From DASXRU01 sp039933315 (lineage in GTDB: Bacteria; Acidobacteriota; Blastocatellia; Pyrinomonadales; Pyrinomonadaceae): a stretch of DNA of 13,641 nt. A model generated the notes under the pieces. That model was not told the origin of the DNA. It saw only the letters and a list, made by a program, of their open reading frames with translations, and searched no databases. Of the stretch, positions 7,874 to 13,390 are shown one piece after another. The stretch spans positions 1 to 13,641 of the forward strand of contig JBDTOI010000113.1 in assembly GCA_039933315.1 (NCBI GenBank), written 5' to 3'. Position numbers and translations under genes: made by a program. Within the stretch, counting starts at the first letter, position 1. The number at the start of each line of letters is the position of its first letter.

Positions 7874-8908
7874 ATGAAACTGTCAGAACTGGCCGCGGCC
7901 ACCGGAGCGAGTCTCGAAGGGGCTGGCGCGGAAATCGAAATCGCCGGCGCTGCAGGCCTGGATGAAGCAAGGGCCGGTCAGGTCACCTTTCTGGCCAATC
8001 CGCGTTATGCGTTGCGAGCTAAGACCACCAGCGCTTCCGCCATCTATGTCGCCGAAGATGTAAAAGTCGAAAAAGACATTGCCCTGCTGCGGACTAAAGA
8101 TCCCTATCTCGCTTACACACGGGCGCTGATCCTTTTTCATCCCGAGCCAGCGGTAGCGCCCTTCGTGCATCCTTCGGCAGTGATCGATCCCACGGCCAGG
8201 ATTGCCGCTGATGCTTTCATCGGGGCCTACGTCAGCATTGGCCGTGACGTGGAAATAGGCCCGCAAGTTCGCATCCACCCACATGCCGTAATTTACGAAG
8301 GGGCGCATATCGGAGCCGGATCGATCATTCATTCAGGCGTCGCTATTCGCGAGCGAACACAGATCGGCCAGCGAGTCATCATTCACAACAACACCGTTGT
8401 TGGCTGCGATGGATTCGGTTATGCGAAAGACGAGAACAAGCGCTGGTTGAAGATCCCGCAGACAGGACGAGTAGTCATCGAAGACGATGTGGAGATTGGG
8501 GCGGGAACTACGATCGACCGAGCTTCAGTTGGCGAAAGCCGAATTGCCCGCGGCTCAAAGATTGATAATCTGGTTCAGATTGGACACTCATGCACAGTGG
8601 GTGAAGACACTCTGCTATGTGCGCAGGTGGGTCTCGCCGGGAGTTCGCATATAGGCAGTCGTGTGATTCTCGCAGGCCAGGCCGGCGTAGCAGGACATTT
8701 AAAGATCGGCGACGACGCTGTGTTGACGGCGAAGAGCGCAACCAGTCATGACATCGAGCCCGGCAAAGTAATGTCGGGCAGTCCGGCCTTCGATAATCGC
8801 GATTGGCTGAAATCCACTGCGGCCTTCCGGCGCCTGGGCGAGATGCAGCGAATTGTCAGAAATCTTGAACGGCGAGTTAAGGAATTAGAGCGGCCCTCGT
8901 CAGAATAA
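7874..8908 (+). CDS. lpxD: UDP-3-O-(3-hydroxyacyl)glucosamine N-acyltransferase LpxD
   Basis: Transfers a 3-hydroxyacyl chain from acyl carrier protein to the amino group of UDP-3-O-acylglucosamine, the third step of lipid A synthesis at the inner membrane. At 344 residues it has the normal length. The N-terminal uridine-binding domain (1-100) includes the LDEARAGQVTFLANPRY segment. Hexapeptide repeats forming a left-handed beta helix run from about 100 to 290. The catalytic histidine is His238 in DNLVQIGHSC, and the family motif GFGYAKDENKRWLKIPQTG lies at 180-198. The C-terminal helix (310-340) ends in a coiled-coil-like MQRIVRNLERRVKELE stretch. It starts 41 bp after priA. Its stop codon lies inside the left arm of the inverted-repeat element that follows. 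It indicates a lipopolysaccharide-type outer membrane. Confidence 0.97.
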   Translation: MKLSELAAATGASLEGAGAEIEIAGAAGLDEARAGQVTFLANPRYALRAKTTSASAIYVAEDVKVEKDIALLRTKDPYLAYTRALILFHPEPAVAPFVHPSAVIDPTARIAADAFIGAYVSIGRDVEIGPQVRIHPHAVIYEGAHIGAGSIIHSGVAIRERTQIGQRVIIHNNTVVGCDGFGYAKDENKRWLKIPQTGRVVIEDDVEIGAGTTIDRASVGESRIARGSKIDNLVQIGHSCTVGEDTLLCAQVGLAGSSHIGSRVILAGQAGVAGHLKIGDDAVLTAKSATSHDIEPGKVMSGSPAFDNRDWLKSTAAFRRLGEMQRIVRNLERRVKELERPSSE

Positions 8909-9026
8909 GACGGGGGCAAGCCACCCTTCCTGACTGCAGGTGGGCTAAGTTCAGTTAAGCTCTTAGCAATAATGATTAAGTTAGCAGACTTGCAGTTCGG
9001 AAGGTGGGCTTGCCCCCGCTCTTATT
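8904..9026. repeat. 123-bp MITE-like element / bidirectional terminator with ~35-bp imperfect terminal inverted repeats
   Basis: The left arm (8904-8938) and right arm (8991-9026) are inverted copies beginning AATAAGA and containing CGGGGGCAAGCC, differing at about five positions including single-base indels. The 52-bp centre contains a further GCTAAG/CTTAGC stem (8944-8949, 8962-8967). The element fills the gap between convergent lpxD and the reductase, and supplies the lpxD stop codon. No clear target-site duplication is seen. It may act as a terminator for both genes, be a transposase-less mobile repeat, or both. Confidence 0.6.
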
Positions 9027-9036
9027 CCCATTCTTG

Positions 9037-9786
9037 TTAAGTCACCGCCCCACCATCCACGATCACGACCTCGCCATTCATAAAGCTGTTGCGGTCACTG
9101 ACCATGAAGGCCGCATACTCTGCCAACTCTTCAGGGCGGCCAAGCCTCCCGGACGACGCCCAGAAGGCATGCATCTGCAAAAGGCGCTCAGGTAGTTGCT
9201 GGGCCAGGTCGGTATCAAAGATGCCAGCGGCGATCGCATTCACGCTGATACCAAAGGTCCCTCCTTCGCGCGAAAGGCATTTGGTAAAGCCAATCATCGC
9301 GGCCTTGGAGGTGGCATAGTGGACCGCAGTTGGCAGCGCGCGGATAGCTCCGATGGAAGTAATATTCAGAATCTTTCCTTTACGCTGCCTCATCATTTGC
9401 TTAAAAATAGGCTTGGTAACCGCGAATAAACTGCCGATATTCGTGCCAATTACTTCGTCCCAGGCCCGGTCGGTGGTCGTAGCGAAATTGTCCCCGCGAT
9501 TGATAGCAGCATTGTTGACCAGGATATCGATACCACCCCACTCGGCCACCAATTCCCTGGTCAGATGTTTCATGCCGAAGCGATCGGTTACCGACACTTT
9601 GAACGAGCGCGCCCGCCGACCGTGCGCTTCGATCTTCTGGCTAACCTCCGCGGCCAGGTCGTCACGCGAGTTGTAATTGAACGCCACGTCGGCGCCCTCG
9701 CGGGCAAACACCTCGCAGAGGGCCGCGCCGATGCCGCGGGTGCCGCCGGTGATGAAGGCTCGTTTTCCTTCCAGTAGAGAAGTCAA
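9037..9786 (-). CDS. Short-chain dehydrogenase/reductase, FabG-like
   Basis: NAD(P)H-dependent oxidoreductase of the classical SDR family, resembling 3-oxoacyl-[acyl-carrier-protein] reductase, though the substrate cannot be fixed from sequence. The 249 residues contain the cofactor motif TGGTRGIG (13-20), NNAA (91-94), Asn116, and the catalytic Ser144, Tyr157 and Lys161 (HYATSK). The C-terminal segment RLGRPEELAEYAAFMVSD and the VDGGAVT ending are typical of FabG-like enzymes. The start appears to be TTG at 9786: an in-frame TAA lies two codons upstream and the next ATG is residue 72, beyond the cofactor motif. GGGAG lies 10 nt before the TTG. A promoter, structured leader and terminator hairpin precede it. 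It converges on lpxD and could serve lipid metabolism, but no fatty-acid genes adjoin it. Confidence 0.92.
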   Translation of the reverse strand: MTSLLEGKRAFITGGTRGIGAALCEVFAREGADVAFNYNSRDDLAAEVSQKIEAHGRRARSFKVSVTDRFGMKHLTRELVAEWGGIDILVNNAAINRGDNFATTTDRAWDEVIGTNIGSLFAVTKPIFKQMMRQRKGKILNITSIGAIRALPTAVHYATSKAAMIGFTKCLSREGGTFGISVNAIAAGIFDTDLAQQLPERLLQMHAFWASSGRLGRPEELAEYAAFMVSDRNSFMNGEVVIVDGGAVT

Positions 9787-9801
9787 TTGTTACCGTCTCC
9801 C

Positions 9802-9828
9802 AAAAAATGCCCGCTCAAGACAGCGGGC
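9802..9828 (-). terminator. Intrinsic terminator directly upstream of the reductase ribosome-binding site
   Basis: The minus strand reads GCCCGCT, a 6-nt loop, AGCGGGC, one A, then TTTTTT, immediately followed by the GGGAG ribosome-binding site. The stem is a perfect 7 bp (9809-9815 with 9822-9828). Because a good promoter lies upstream of it at 9894-9923, it sits inside the predicted leader of the reductase and could act as an attenuator; otherwise it ends readthrough from upstream minus-strand genes. Confidence 0.7.
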
Positions 9829-9837
9829 GCGCAGAAA

Positions 9838-9883
9838 CTCGCCTCTTCCTTTCCGGTAGTCCAGGGGAAGTATGAAGAGCGAG
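9838..9883 (-). promoter_or_regulatory. Structured 5' leader hairpin of the reductase gene
   Basis: On the minus strand, CTCGCTCTTC (9874-9883) pairs with GAAGAGGCGAG (9838-9848), a 10-bp stem with one bulged base. The loop holds an inner TTCC/GGAA pairing (9866-9869 with 9851-9854). In addition, GCTCGCT (9878-9884) can pair with the terminator's 3' arm AGCGGGC (9822-9828) through seven pairs, one of them G-U. That pairing would break both hairpins, as an antiterminator does. No known riboswitch class is recognised. Confidence 0.4.
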
Positions 9884-9893
9884 CGATGCAGGG

Positions 9894-9923
9894 ATTAAAT
9901 CGCGAAAGGATGAAGGCAGTCAA
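9894..9923 (-). promoter_or_regulatory. Sigma-70-type promoter of the reductase gene
   Basis: The minus strand reads TTGACT (9918-9923), an 18-nt spacer and TTTAAT (9894-9899), each matching 5 of 6 consensus bases. Transcription should begin near 9887, giving a leader of about 100 nt that begins with the leader hairpin. Confidence 0.6.
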
Positions 9924-10005
9924 GAAGGTGTGGAACATTCGCCGGGTTTTTCACCGTCCATTTCGGCTTTCGCTAAAATAACGATCGACCACCCGCGGCG
10001 AACAA

Positions 10006-10236
10006 CTAGGCTGCGGATAAGAGGGCTTTCTCTGCCGCTTTAGGCAACTCTATAGGAAGGAAATAATCCTGGGGATAGAGGTAGTCTTCACCCGATTCAT
10101 CAATCACCCGAATATAACCATCGGCAGCGGCAGTCTCATCAGGCAGCACTCGGTACAGCTTCCGAGGCTCCAGATCCTCGCACTCTTCATTCCGAAGAAA
10201 GATGACACATTTGCCAATTAGCTTTGATCGTTTCAT
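10006..10236 (-). CDS. Small conserved hypothetical protein (LYRVLPDE...DYLYP type)
   Basis: A 76-residue protein of unknown function. It begins with a basic MKRSKLIGK, then a beta-rich core with KLYRVLPDE, GYIRVIDESGEDYLYP and YFLPIELP, and ends in an alanine-rich helix (KAAEKALLSAA). There is no signal peptide or membrane segment. From memory, small proteins with this DESGEDYLYP pattern recur as hypotheticals in Acidobacteriota and some other environmental bacteria; I do not know their role. The frame opens from a TTG at 10290, but ATG 10236 with GAGTGA upstream fits the core better. It lies 152 bp after another small minus-strand gene that also carries a WYLYPHDDF-type ending, so the two may share a context in a variable region. 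Confidence 0.6.
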   Translation of the reverse strand: MKRSKLIGKCVIFLRNEECEDLEPRKLYRVLPDETAAADGYIRVIDESGEDYLYPQDYFLPIELPKAAEKALLSAA

Positions 10237-10388
10237 CGCTTTCACTCTAAATAGCGTTATCTTCAGCTTCTTCTTTCCTATACCCAACAAACAGAATCAG
10301 CGGCTGGCTTTAGCCGAGATGCTGGATTGAGCAGTTAGCGCGAATCCTTCAAGCCAAGTCATTATCTTTCGATTAGGCGATGGCCACG

Positions 10389-10769
10389 TTAAGCGCCAGT
10401 CTGAACCTTGCCGTCCCCCGAAAGCTTCCAACCCCGGGTATTCTTAATGTTCGTGTTCACAAGAGCCCATTGAAGAAAATCGTCGTGTGGGTATAAGTAC
10501 CATCGTTCTTGCCGACGAAAGCAAACCCAGATGTTTTTTCCTTGGTATTTGGCGTCCACGGTAAGTACGCCCTTCAGCTGCACTTTGAGAAACAGGTCAC
10601 CGCTAATGTGATTCGCAATGAAATCGGCTCCTCTCCAGTCGTCATTCAGCCGAAGAGTTGCGAATCCATAATCGGCGAGCACTGCCGATATCTTTTGGAA
10701 GTTGTAATTTTCCTGTTGTCGAGAATTCAGCGAGCGGTAGTCGACTCTCGAAAAAGTGATCTGTGGCAT
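10389..10769 (-). CDS. Small hypothetical protein, possible PD-(D/E)XK-type nuclease fold
   Basis: A 126-residue protein. The order of elements resembles a minimal PD-(D/E)XK core: a helix with Glu20 (ENYNFQKISAVLADYG), then GADFIA with Asp49, and a strand with the Gln-x-Lys motif KVQLKG (Gln64, Lys66), followed by NIWVCFRRQERWYLYPHDDF. The D...QxK spacing fits the QxK variants of the superfamily, but this is pattern matching only. No methyltransferase, specificity subunit or toxin partner is adjacent. ATG 10769 was chosen because GGAG lies 9 nt upstream; an in-frame TTG at 10784 and ATG at 10775 are alternatives. It may be a solitary nuclease, a small defence or toxin gene, or a non-enzymatic relative. 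Confidence 0.55.
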   Translation of the reverse strand: MPQITFSRVDYRSLNSRQQENYNFQKISAVLADYGFATLRLNDDWRGADFIANHISGDLFLKVQLKGVLTVDAKYQGKNIWVCFRRQERWYLYPHDDFLQWALVNTNIKNTRGWKLSGDGKVQTGA

Positions 10770-10926
10770 GACCATTAGCTCCAACGACAGAATTCAAATC
10801 TTAGGTTGTCAAACTAACGATGCAACCCAACGCTGATGGCCTTCAGCTGCAGCGCGCCGATTAGAATTCAAGCTGAAAGGAACAAGGCTACTTGAGAAGC
10901 ATGCTATCGCGCCGTGAACTGCAAGG
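10770..10926. other. Left flank of the IS110 element, no gene seen
   Basis: Spacer between the divergent small gene and the insertion sequence. It contains a hairpin with arms CTTCAGCT and AGCTGAAAG around 10842-10879. It ends with the reconstructed left target, TGCAAG at 10920-10925, directly before the GGCTT shared by both element ends. Confidence 0.4.
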
Positions 10927-10928
10927 CT

Positions 10929-10934
10929 TATAGG
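10929..10934 (+). promoter_or_regulatory. Left-end half (-10, TATAGG) of the circular-junction promoter
   Basis: TATAGG lies two bases inside the left boundary. If the ends join as a circle, it falls 18 nt downstream of TTGACT in the right end (12519-12524), making a sigma-70 promoter that reads into the bridge RNA. In the linear state the pair is split. Such junction promoters are known for IS110-family circles. Confidence 0.6.
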
Positions 10935-11025
10935 TTAACGCGGTTCCTTTTCACCTTTGTAGTCCGGTTTTTCTGTCTTAGGGTTGCAGCGGTTGAAAAG
11001 AACATGCGGAGTGGGTGTGACGAAT

Positions 11026-11032
11026 TTGCAAG
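11026..11032 (+). promoter_or_regulatory. Candidate left target guide in bridge RNA
   Basis: TTGCAAG directly follows the CGAAT closing strand of the first loop. TGCAAG is identical to the top strand at 10920-10925, immediately left of the insertion point; the preceding U would wobble-pair with the bottom-strand G opposite 10919. It would therefore pair with the bottom strand of the left target. Confidence 0.6.
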
Positions 11033-11072
11033 TGCAAGCGTAAGGGAGCCTGAAGGAGTCCCCCCGACGCTT

Positions 11073-11082
11073 CTAACAAGTC
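11073..11082 (+). promoter_or_regulatory. Candidate right target guide in bridge RNA
   Basis: CTAACAAGTC directly precedes the TTTCG closing strand of the first loop. It can pair with the top strand GGCTTGTTCG at 12539-12548, spanning the core and right flank: eight Watson-Crick pairs, one G-U wobble and one mismatch. AACAAG against CTTGTT is perfect. Confidence 0.65.
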
Positions 11083-11121
11083 TTTCGCACACCCGCTCTC
11101 CGCTTTAGCCCAATAACGAAT

Positions 11122-11130
11122 CCTCAGATG
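11122..11130 (+). promoter_or_regulatory. Candidate left donor guide in bridge RNA
   Basis: CCTCAGATG directly follows the CGAAT strand of the second loop and is identical to 12531-12539, the last nine bases of the right end before the GCT at the boundary. It would pair with the bottom strand of the left donor. Confidence 0.7.
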
Positions 11131-11165
11131 ATGTCGCACCCTTAGATCTATCTTGAGCGGCTCTA

Positions 11166-11174
11166 CTATAAATC
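11166..11174 (+). promoter_or_regulatory. Candidate right donor guide in bridge RNA
   Basis: CTATAAATC directly precedes the TTTCG strand of the second loop. It can pair with the top strand GGCTTATAG at 10925-10933, the core and start of the left end: seven Watson-Crick pairs, one G-U wobble and one mismatch opposite C10927. Confidence 0.65.
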
Positions 11175-11250
11175 TTTCGCCGGGCTGAAGAAAAGCATGT
11201 TTGTGGGTGGCTAATGCTTTACCAACTACAGCTCGCCGCGGAGGAGCGAA

Positions 11251-12504
11251 ATGAATCAATATGCAGCTTACCTGGGCATAGACTGGGCCGACACCAAACA
11301 CGACCTCTGTCTGATAGATACGGCCAGCGGCACACAGACGCGCCTGGTCATTCGTCACACACCAGAAGCCATCGCCGAATATTTCACCAGCCTGCGCACT
11401 CGTTATCCCGGCCAACGGATCGCCGTGGGCCTGGAGCAGTCGCGCGGTCCCTTGTTGTTTGCGCTCTTGCAGTACGACTTCCTGGTGCTGTTTCCTATTA
11501 ACCCCACTACGCTGGCGAAATATCGCCAGGCGTTTTCGCCCTCCCGCGCCAAGGATGATCCGACCGACGCCGCCTATGTAGCAGAGTTGTTAATGCAGCA
11601 TGGCGACCGGCTCAAGGCCTGGCATCCTGACGATGACGAGACCCGCACCTTGCGCTACCTGGTCGAGCATCGCCGCCGGCTGGTGGCTGATCGCACCCGC
11701 ATCAGCAATCGCCTGACTTCGCTCCTGAAGTGTTACTTTCCTCAGGTATTGACCTGGTTTCCGGATATCCGCACCGAGCTGGTGTGCGACTTCCTCTGGC
11801 GCTGGCCGGCCCTGGAGCGACTGCGCGGCGTGAAGCGCACCACGCTTCTGAAGTTCTTTCATGAGCATCACTCAGTGCGTCGCGACACGCTCGAGAAACG
11901 ACTTGAAGCCATCAAGCAGAGTGTGCCGTTAACCACTGACCGGGCCGTCATCAACTCTTCCGTGTTAATGACCACCGCCCTGGCCGCCCAAATGAAGACC
12001 ACCATTACGGCTATCAGGCAGTTTGATAGGGAGATTGAGAAACTCTGCCTCGCTCATCCCGACTTTCCCTTGTTCCAATCTTTGCCCGGAGCCGGAGATG
12101 TGTATGCCGCACGATTGCTCGCAGTCATCGGCAGTGACCGAACCAGATGGTCCTCCGCAGCTGAGCTCGCTTGTTTGTCAGGCATCGCCCCGGTCATGGA
12201 GCGCAGCGGCAAGAGTGTTTGGATCCGCTGGCGCTATTTCTGCCCCAGGTTCATGCGCCAATCCTTTCACGAATACGCCGGTGAGTCAGTGAAGCATTCG
12301 TTCTGGGCCAGAGCCTACTACGAACAGCAGATCAGCAAAGGCAAAAGCCATCAAGCGGCCGCCCGCGCCCTCGCCTACAAGTGGATCAGGATCATCTGGA
12401 AGTGCTGGCAAACCCGCACCCCCTATAGTGAGGTGAAGTATCTGGAGTGCCTTCGCAAAAAGGGCTCGCCACTGCTGGCTTTTGCAGTCACGAATCCTTC
12501 TTAA
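11251..12504 (+). CDS. IS110-family DEDD transposase (bridge-RNA-guided recombinase)
   Basis: Recombinase that, in this family, uses a bridge RNA to join element ends to target DNA. The 417-residue protein is longer than IS621 transposase (about 326). The N-terminal RuvC-like domain has Asp11 in GIDWADTKHD, Glu62 in VGLEQSRG, and Asp103 and Asp106 in KDDPTDAAYVAEL, so the DEDD set is complete. A helical, probably coiled-coil linker covers about 130-270. The C-terminal Transposase_20-like domain starts with LPGAGDVYAARLLAVIGSD (278-296) and includes LSGIAPVMERSGKS, where Ser319 is the likely catalytic serine, and a helix SFWARAYYEQQISKGK. GGAGGAG lies just before the ATG. The bridge RNA lies directly upstream. 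I see no frameshift or early stop. Confidence 0.95.
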   Translation: MNQYAAYLGIDWADTKHDLCLIDTASGTQTRLVIRHTPEAIAEYFTSLRTRYPGQRIAVGLEQSRGPLLFALLQYDFLVLFPINPTTLAKYRQAFSPSRAKDDPTDAAYVAELLMQHGDRLKAWHPDDDETRTLRYLVEHRRRLVADRTRISNRLTSLLKCYFPQVLTWFPDIRTELVCDFLWRWPALERLRGVKRTTLLKFFHEHHSVRRDTLEKRLEAIKQSVPLTTDRAVINSSVLMTTALAAQMKTTITAIRQFDREIEKLCLAHPDFPLFQSLPGAGDVYAARLLAVIGSDRTRWSSAAELACLSGIAPVMERSGKSVWIRWRYFCPRFMRQSFHEYAGESVKHSFWARAYYEQQISKGKSHQAAARALAYKWIRIIWKCWQTRTPYSEVKYLECLRKKGSPLLAFAVTNPS

Positions 12505-12518
12505 TCTCTAAAAACTTC

Positions 12519-12524
12519 TTGACT
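12519..12524 (+). promoter_or_regulatory. Right-end half (-35, TTGACT) of the circular-junction promoter
   Basis: TTGACT, matching 5 of 6 consensus bases, lies 16 nt inside the right boundary. On a joined circle it is 18 nt from TATAGG at the left end. In the inserted copy it faces the right flank, where CGGCGG gives no -10 box. Confidence 0.6.
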
Positions 12525-12619
12525 TGTCGGCCTCAGATGGCTTGTTCGGCGGCACGCGCAAGGAGACCCGTTCTTACTAATTACTGCTCTCTCTTTCCTT
12601 ATCTGCTAAACGCTTCCAG

Positions 12620-13390
12620 TCATTGTGGGCAGAGGCCAATGGTACCTTTGCCCTCAAAGTGGCACAGCGCGCACCCCGTATCGGCGATTGGCATCCGCCC
12701 TCGAAGGGTACGACCCTTGCTGTCAGTCACCGGCACGACGTAAACAGGGGCCATTAGTTTAAAGTTATCCGGCGGTGCTTTGTGAAGATAGCGCGAAAGA
12801 TCGGGGTCAAATAGTGTGTATGCGCCTACGGTTCCCGGCTGATAACCAGTATAGTACCCACCGCCGCACATTGTTAGACCGCGCGCAGCTGTTTTGAGCC
12901 TCCAACTGTAAAAGCTTTTAACTGGCGCCTCGTAACGTATCCCGGTGGTGGAAGAACGCGGGAAGGATACAGAGAACCAGAGCACGTCTTTACGGTTCTC
13001 GATTGTCACTTTGATGGGAAGCCCCTCAACGTCGCGATGAAATTCGCCTACTTGTATAGGGAATTCCCACCCTTCAGTCAATTTATCGGATTTTATTTCA
13101 TAGACGCCCATTTTATCGTCAGTATATTTCCCCTTCCTATGCTGAGCTACGAGAACCAGGGCAATGATGCGACCCTGCTCTCGGAAGATATTGGGATACT
13201 GCCCATTCTCTGAATCATACGCGTACAGCCTTTCCTGCGAGGCAGTGAGGGTACCCTCGCGCAGTCGTTCGTCGTCCTGCGCTGAGACAGAGATGGAAAC
13301 ACTGGGGCCAAGGAAGACTGCGAGTAACGCGCCTGCCAAAGTCCACTTACAGATTTGTCTGGTTAAGTAACCCCTGATTTTGGAATGCAT
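12620..13390 (-). CDS. Secreted protein with C-terminal CxxCH haem-binding motif
   Basis: A 256-residue exported protein, family not recognised. Residues 1-38 form a signal peptide (basic MHSKIRGYLTRQICK, hydrophobic core, then SVSAQ). The mature part is rich in beta strands and aromatic residues, including IIALVLVAQHRKGKY, YEIKSDKLTEGWEFPIQVG and VLWFSVSFPRSS. A GLTMCGGGYYTGY segment brings another cysteine (Cys175). The C-terminus carries CALCH (240-244), a c-type haem attachment motif, followed by only 12 residues ending in LCPQ. A haem motif this close to the end recalls cytochrome P460-like proteins, but I cannot confirm the fold. AGAGG lies 6 nt before ATG 13390; the frame opens earlier at 13456, which would bury the signal peptide. 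It lies just right of the IS110 element. Confidence 0.7.
   Translation of the reverse strand: MHSKIRGYLTRQICKWTLAGALLAVFLGPSVSISVSAQDDERLREGTLTASQERLYAYDSENGQYPNIFREQGRIIALVLVAQHRKGKYTDDKMGVYEIKSDKLTEGWEFPIQVGEFHRDVEGLPIKVTIENRKDVLWFSVSFPRSSTTGIRYEAPVKSFYSWRLKTAARGLTMCGGGYYTGYQPGTVGAYTLFDPDLSRYLHKAPPDNFKLMAPVYVVPVTDSKGRTLRGRMPIADTGCALCHFEGKGTIGLCPQ

Larger units (their letters stand above)
10941..11220 (+). ncRNA. Bridge RNA of the IS110 element (ends approximate)
   Basis: Three structured parts are seen. A 5' stem pairs GTTCCTTTTCA (10943-10953) with TGAAAAGAAC (10994-11003). The target-binding loop has an outer stem 11006-11019 with 11088-11103, a CGAAT/TTTCG closing pair (11021-11025, 11083-11087) and an inner stem AAGCGT/ACGCTT (11036-11041, 11067-11072). 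The donor-binding loop has an outer stem CTTTAGCCC/GGGCTGAAG (11103-11111, 11182-11190) and the same CGAAT/TTTCG closing pair (11117-11121, 11175-11179). Loop strands match target and donor DNA as listed in separate entries. A 7-bp hairpin AAAGCAT/ATGCTTT (11192-11198, 11214-11220) may form the 3' end. The 5' end is inferred from the junction -10 box. This RNA would direct the transposase to join donor and target. Confidence 0.75.
10927..12542 (+). mobile_element. Complete IS110-family insertion sequence with bridge RNA in its left end
   Basis: The element holds a DEDD transposase gene, a 324-bp non-coding left end and a right end of about 36 bp. Both boundaries share GGCTT (10925-10929 and 12539-12543). 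The core dinucleotide, often CT in IS110 elements, must lie in that stretch, so the repeat unit is 1614 bp whatever the exact core. There are no terminal inverted repeats and no long duplication, as is normal for the family. Removing one unit restores a target reading TGCAAG, GCT, TGTTCGGCGG. Left and right boundaries were set by matching candidate guide strands in the left end to the element ends and flanks; all four matched in canonical order. The element looks intact and potentially active. Confidence 0.8.

Noticed and set aside
9677..9981. Short plus-strand frames upstream of the reductase
   Set aside because: They run through the reductase start, the terminator hairpin and the promoter, and have no ribosome-binding site.
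11006..11103. A free-standing structured RNA or attC site
   Set aside because: It lacks the R and L box pairs of attC and fits as the target loop of the bridge RNA.
11122..12539. IS boundaries set by the 9-bp direct repeat CCTCAGATG as a target-site duplication
   Set aside because: This would leave only 120 bp of left end and split the structured RNA. The left copy sits exactly in the left-donor-guide position of the second loop, so it is better read as the guide that copies the right end.
12505..12619. Bridge RNA in the right end, as in IS1111-type elements
   Set aside because: The right end is only about 36 bp, and the paired loops and all guide matches lie upstream of the transposase.
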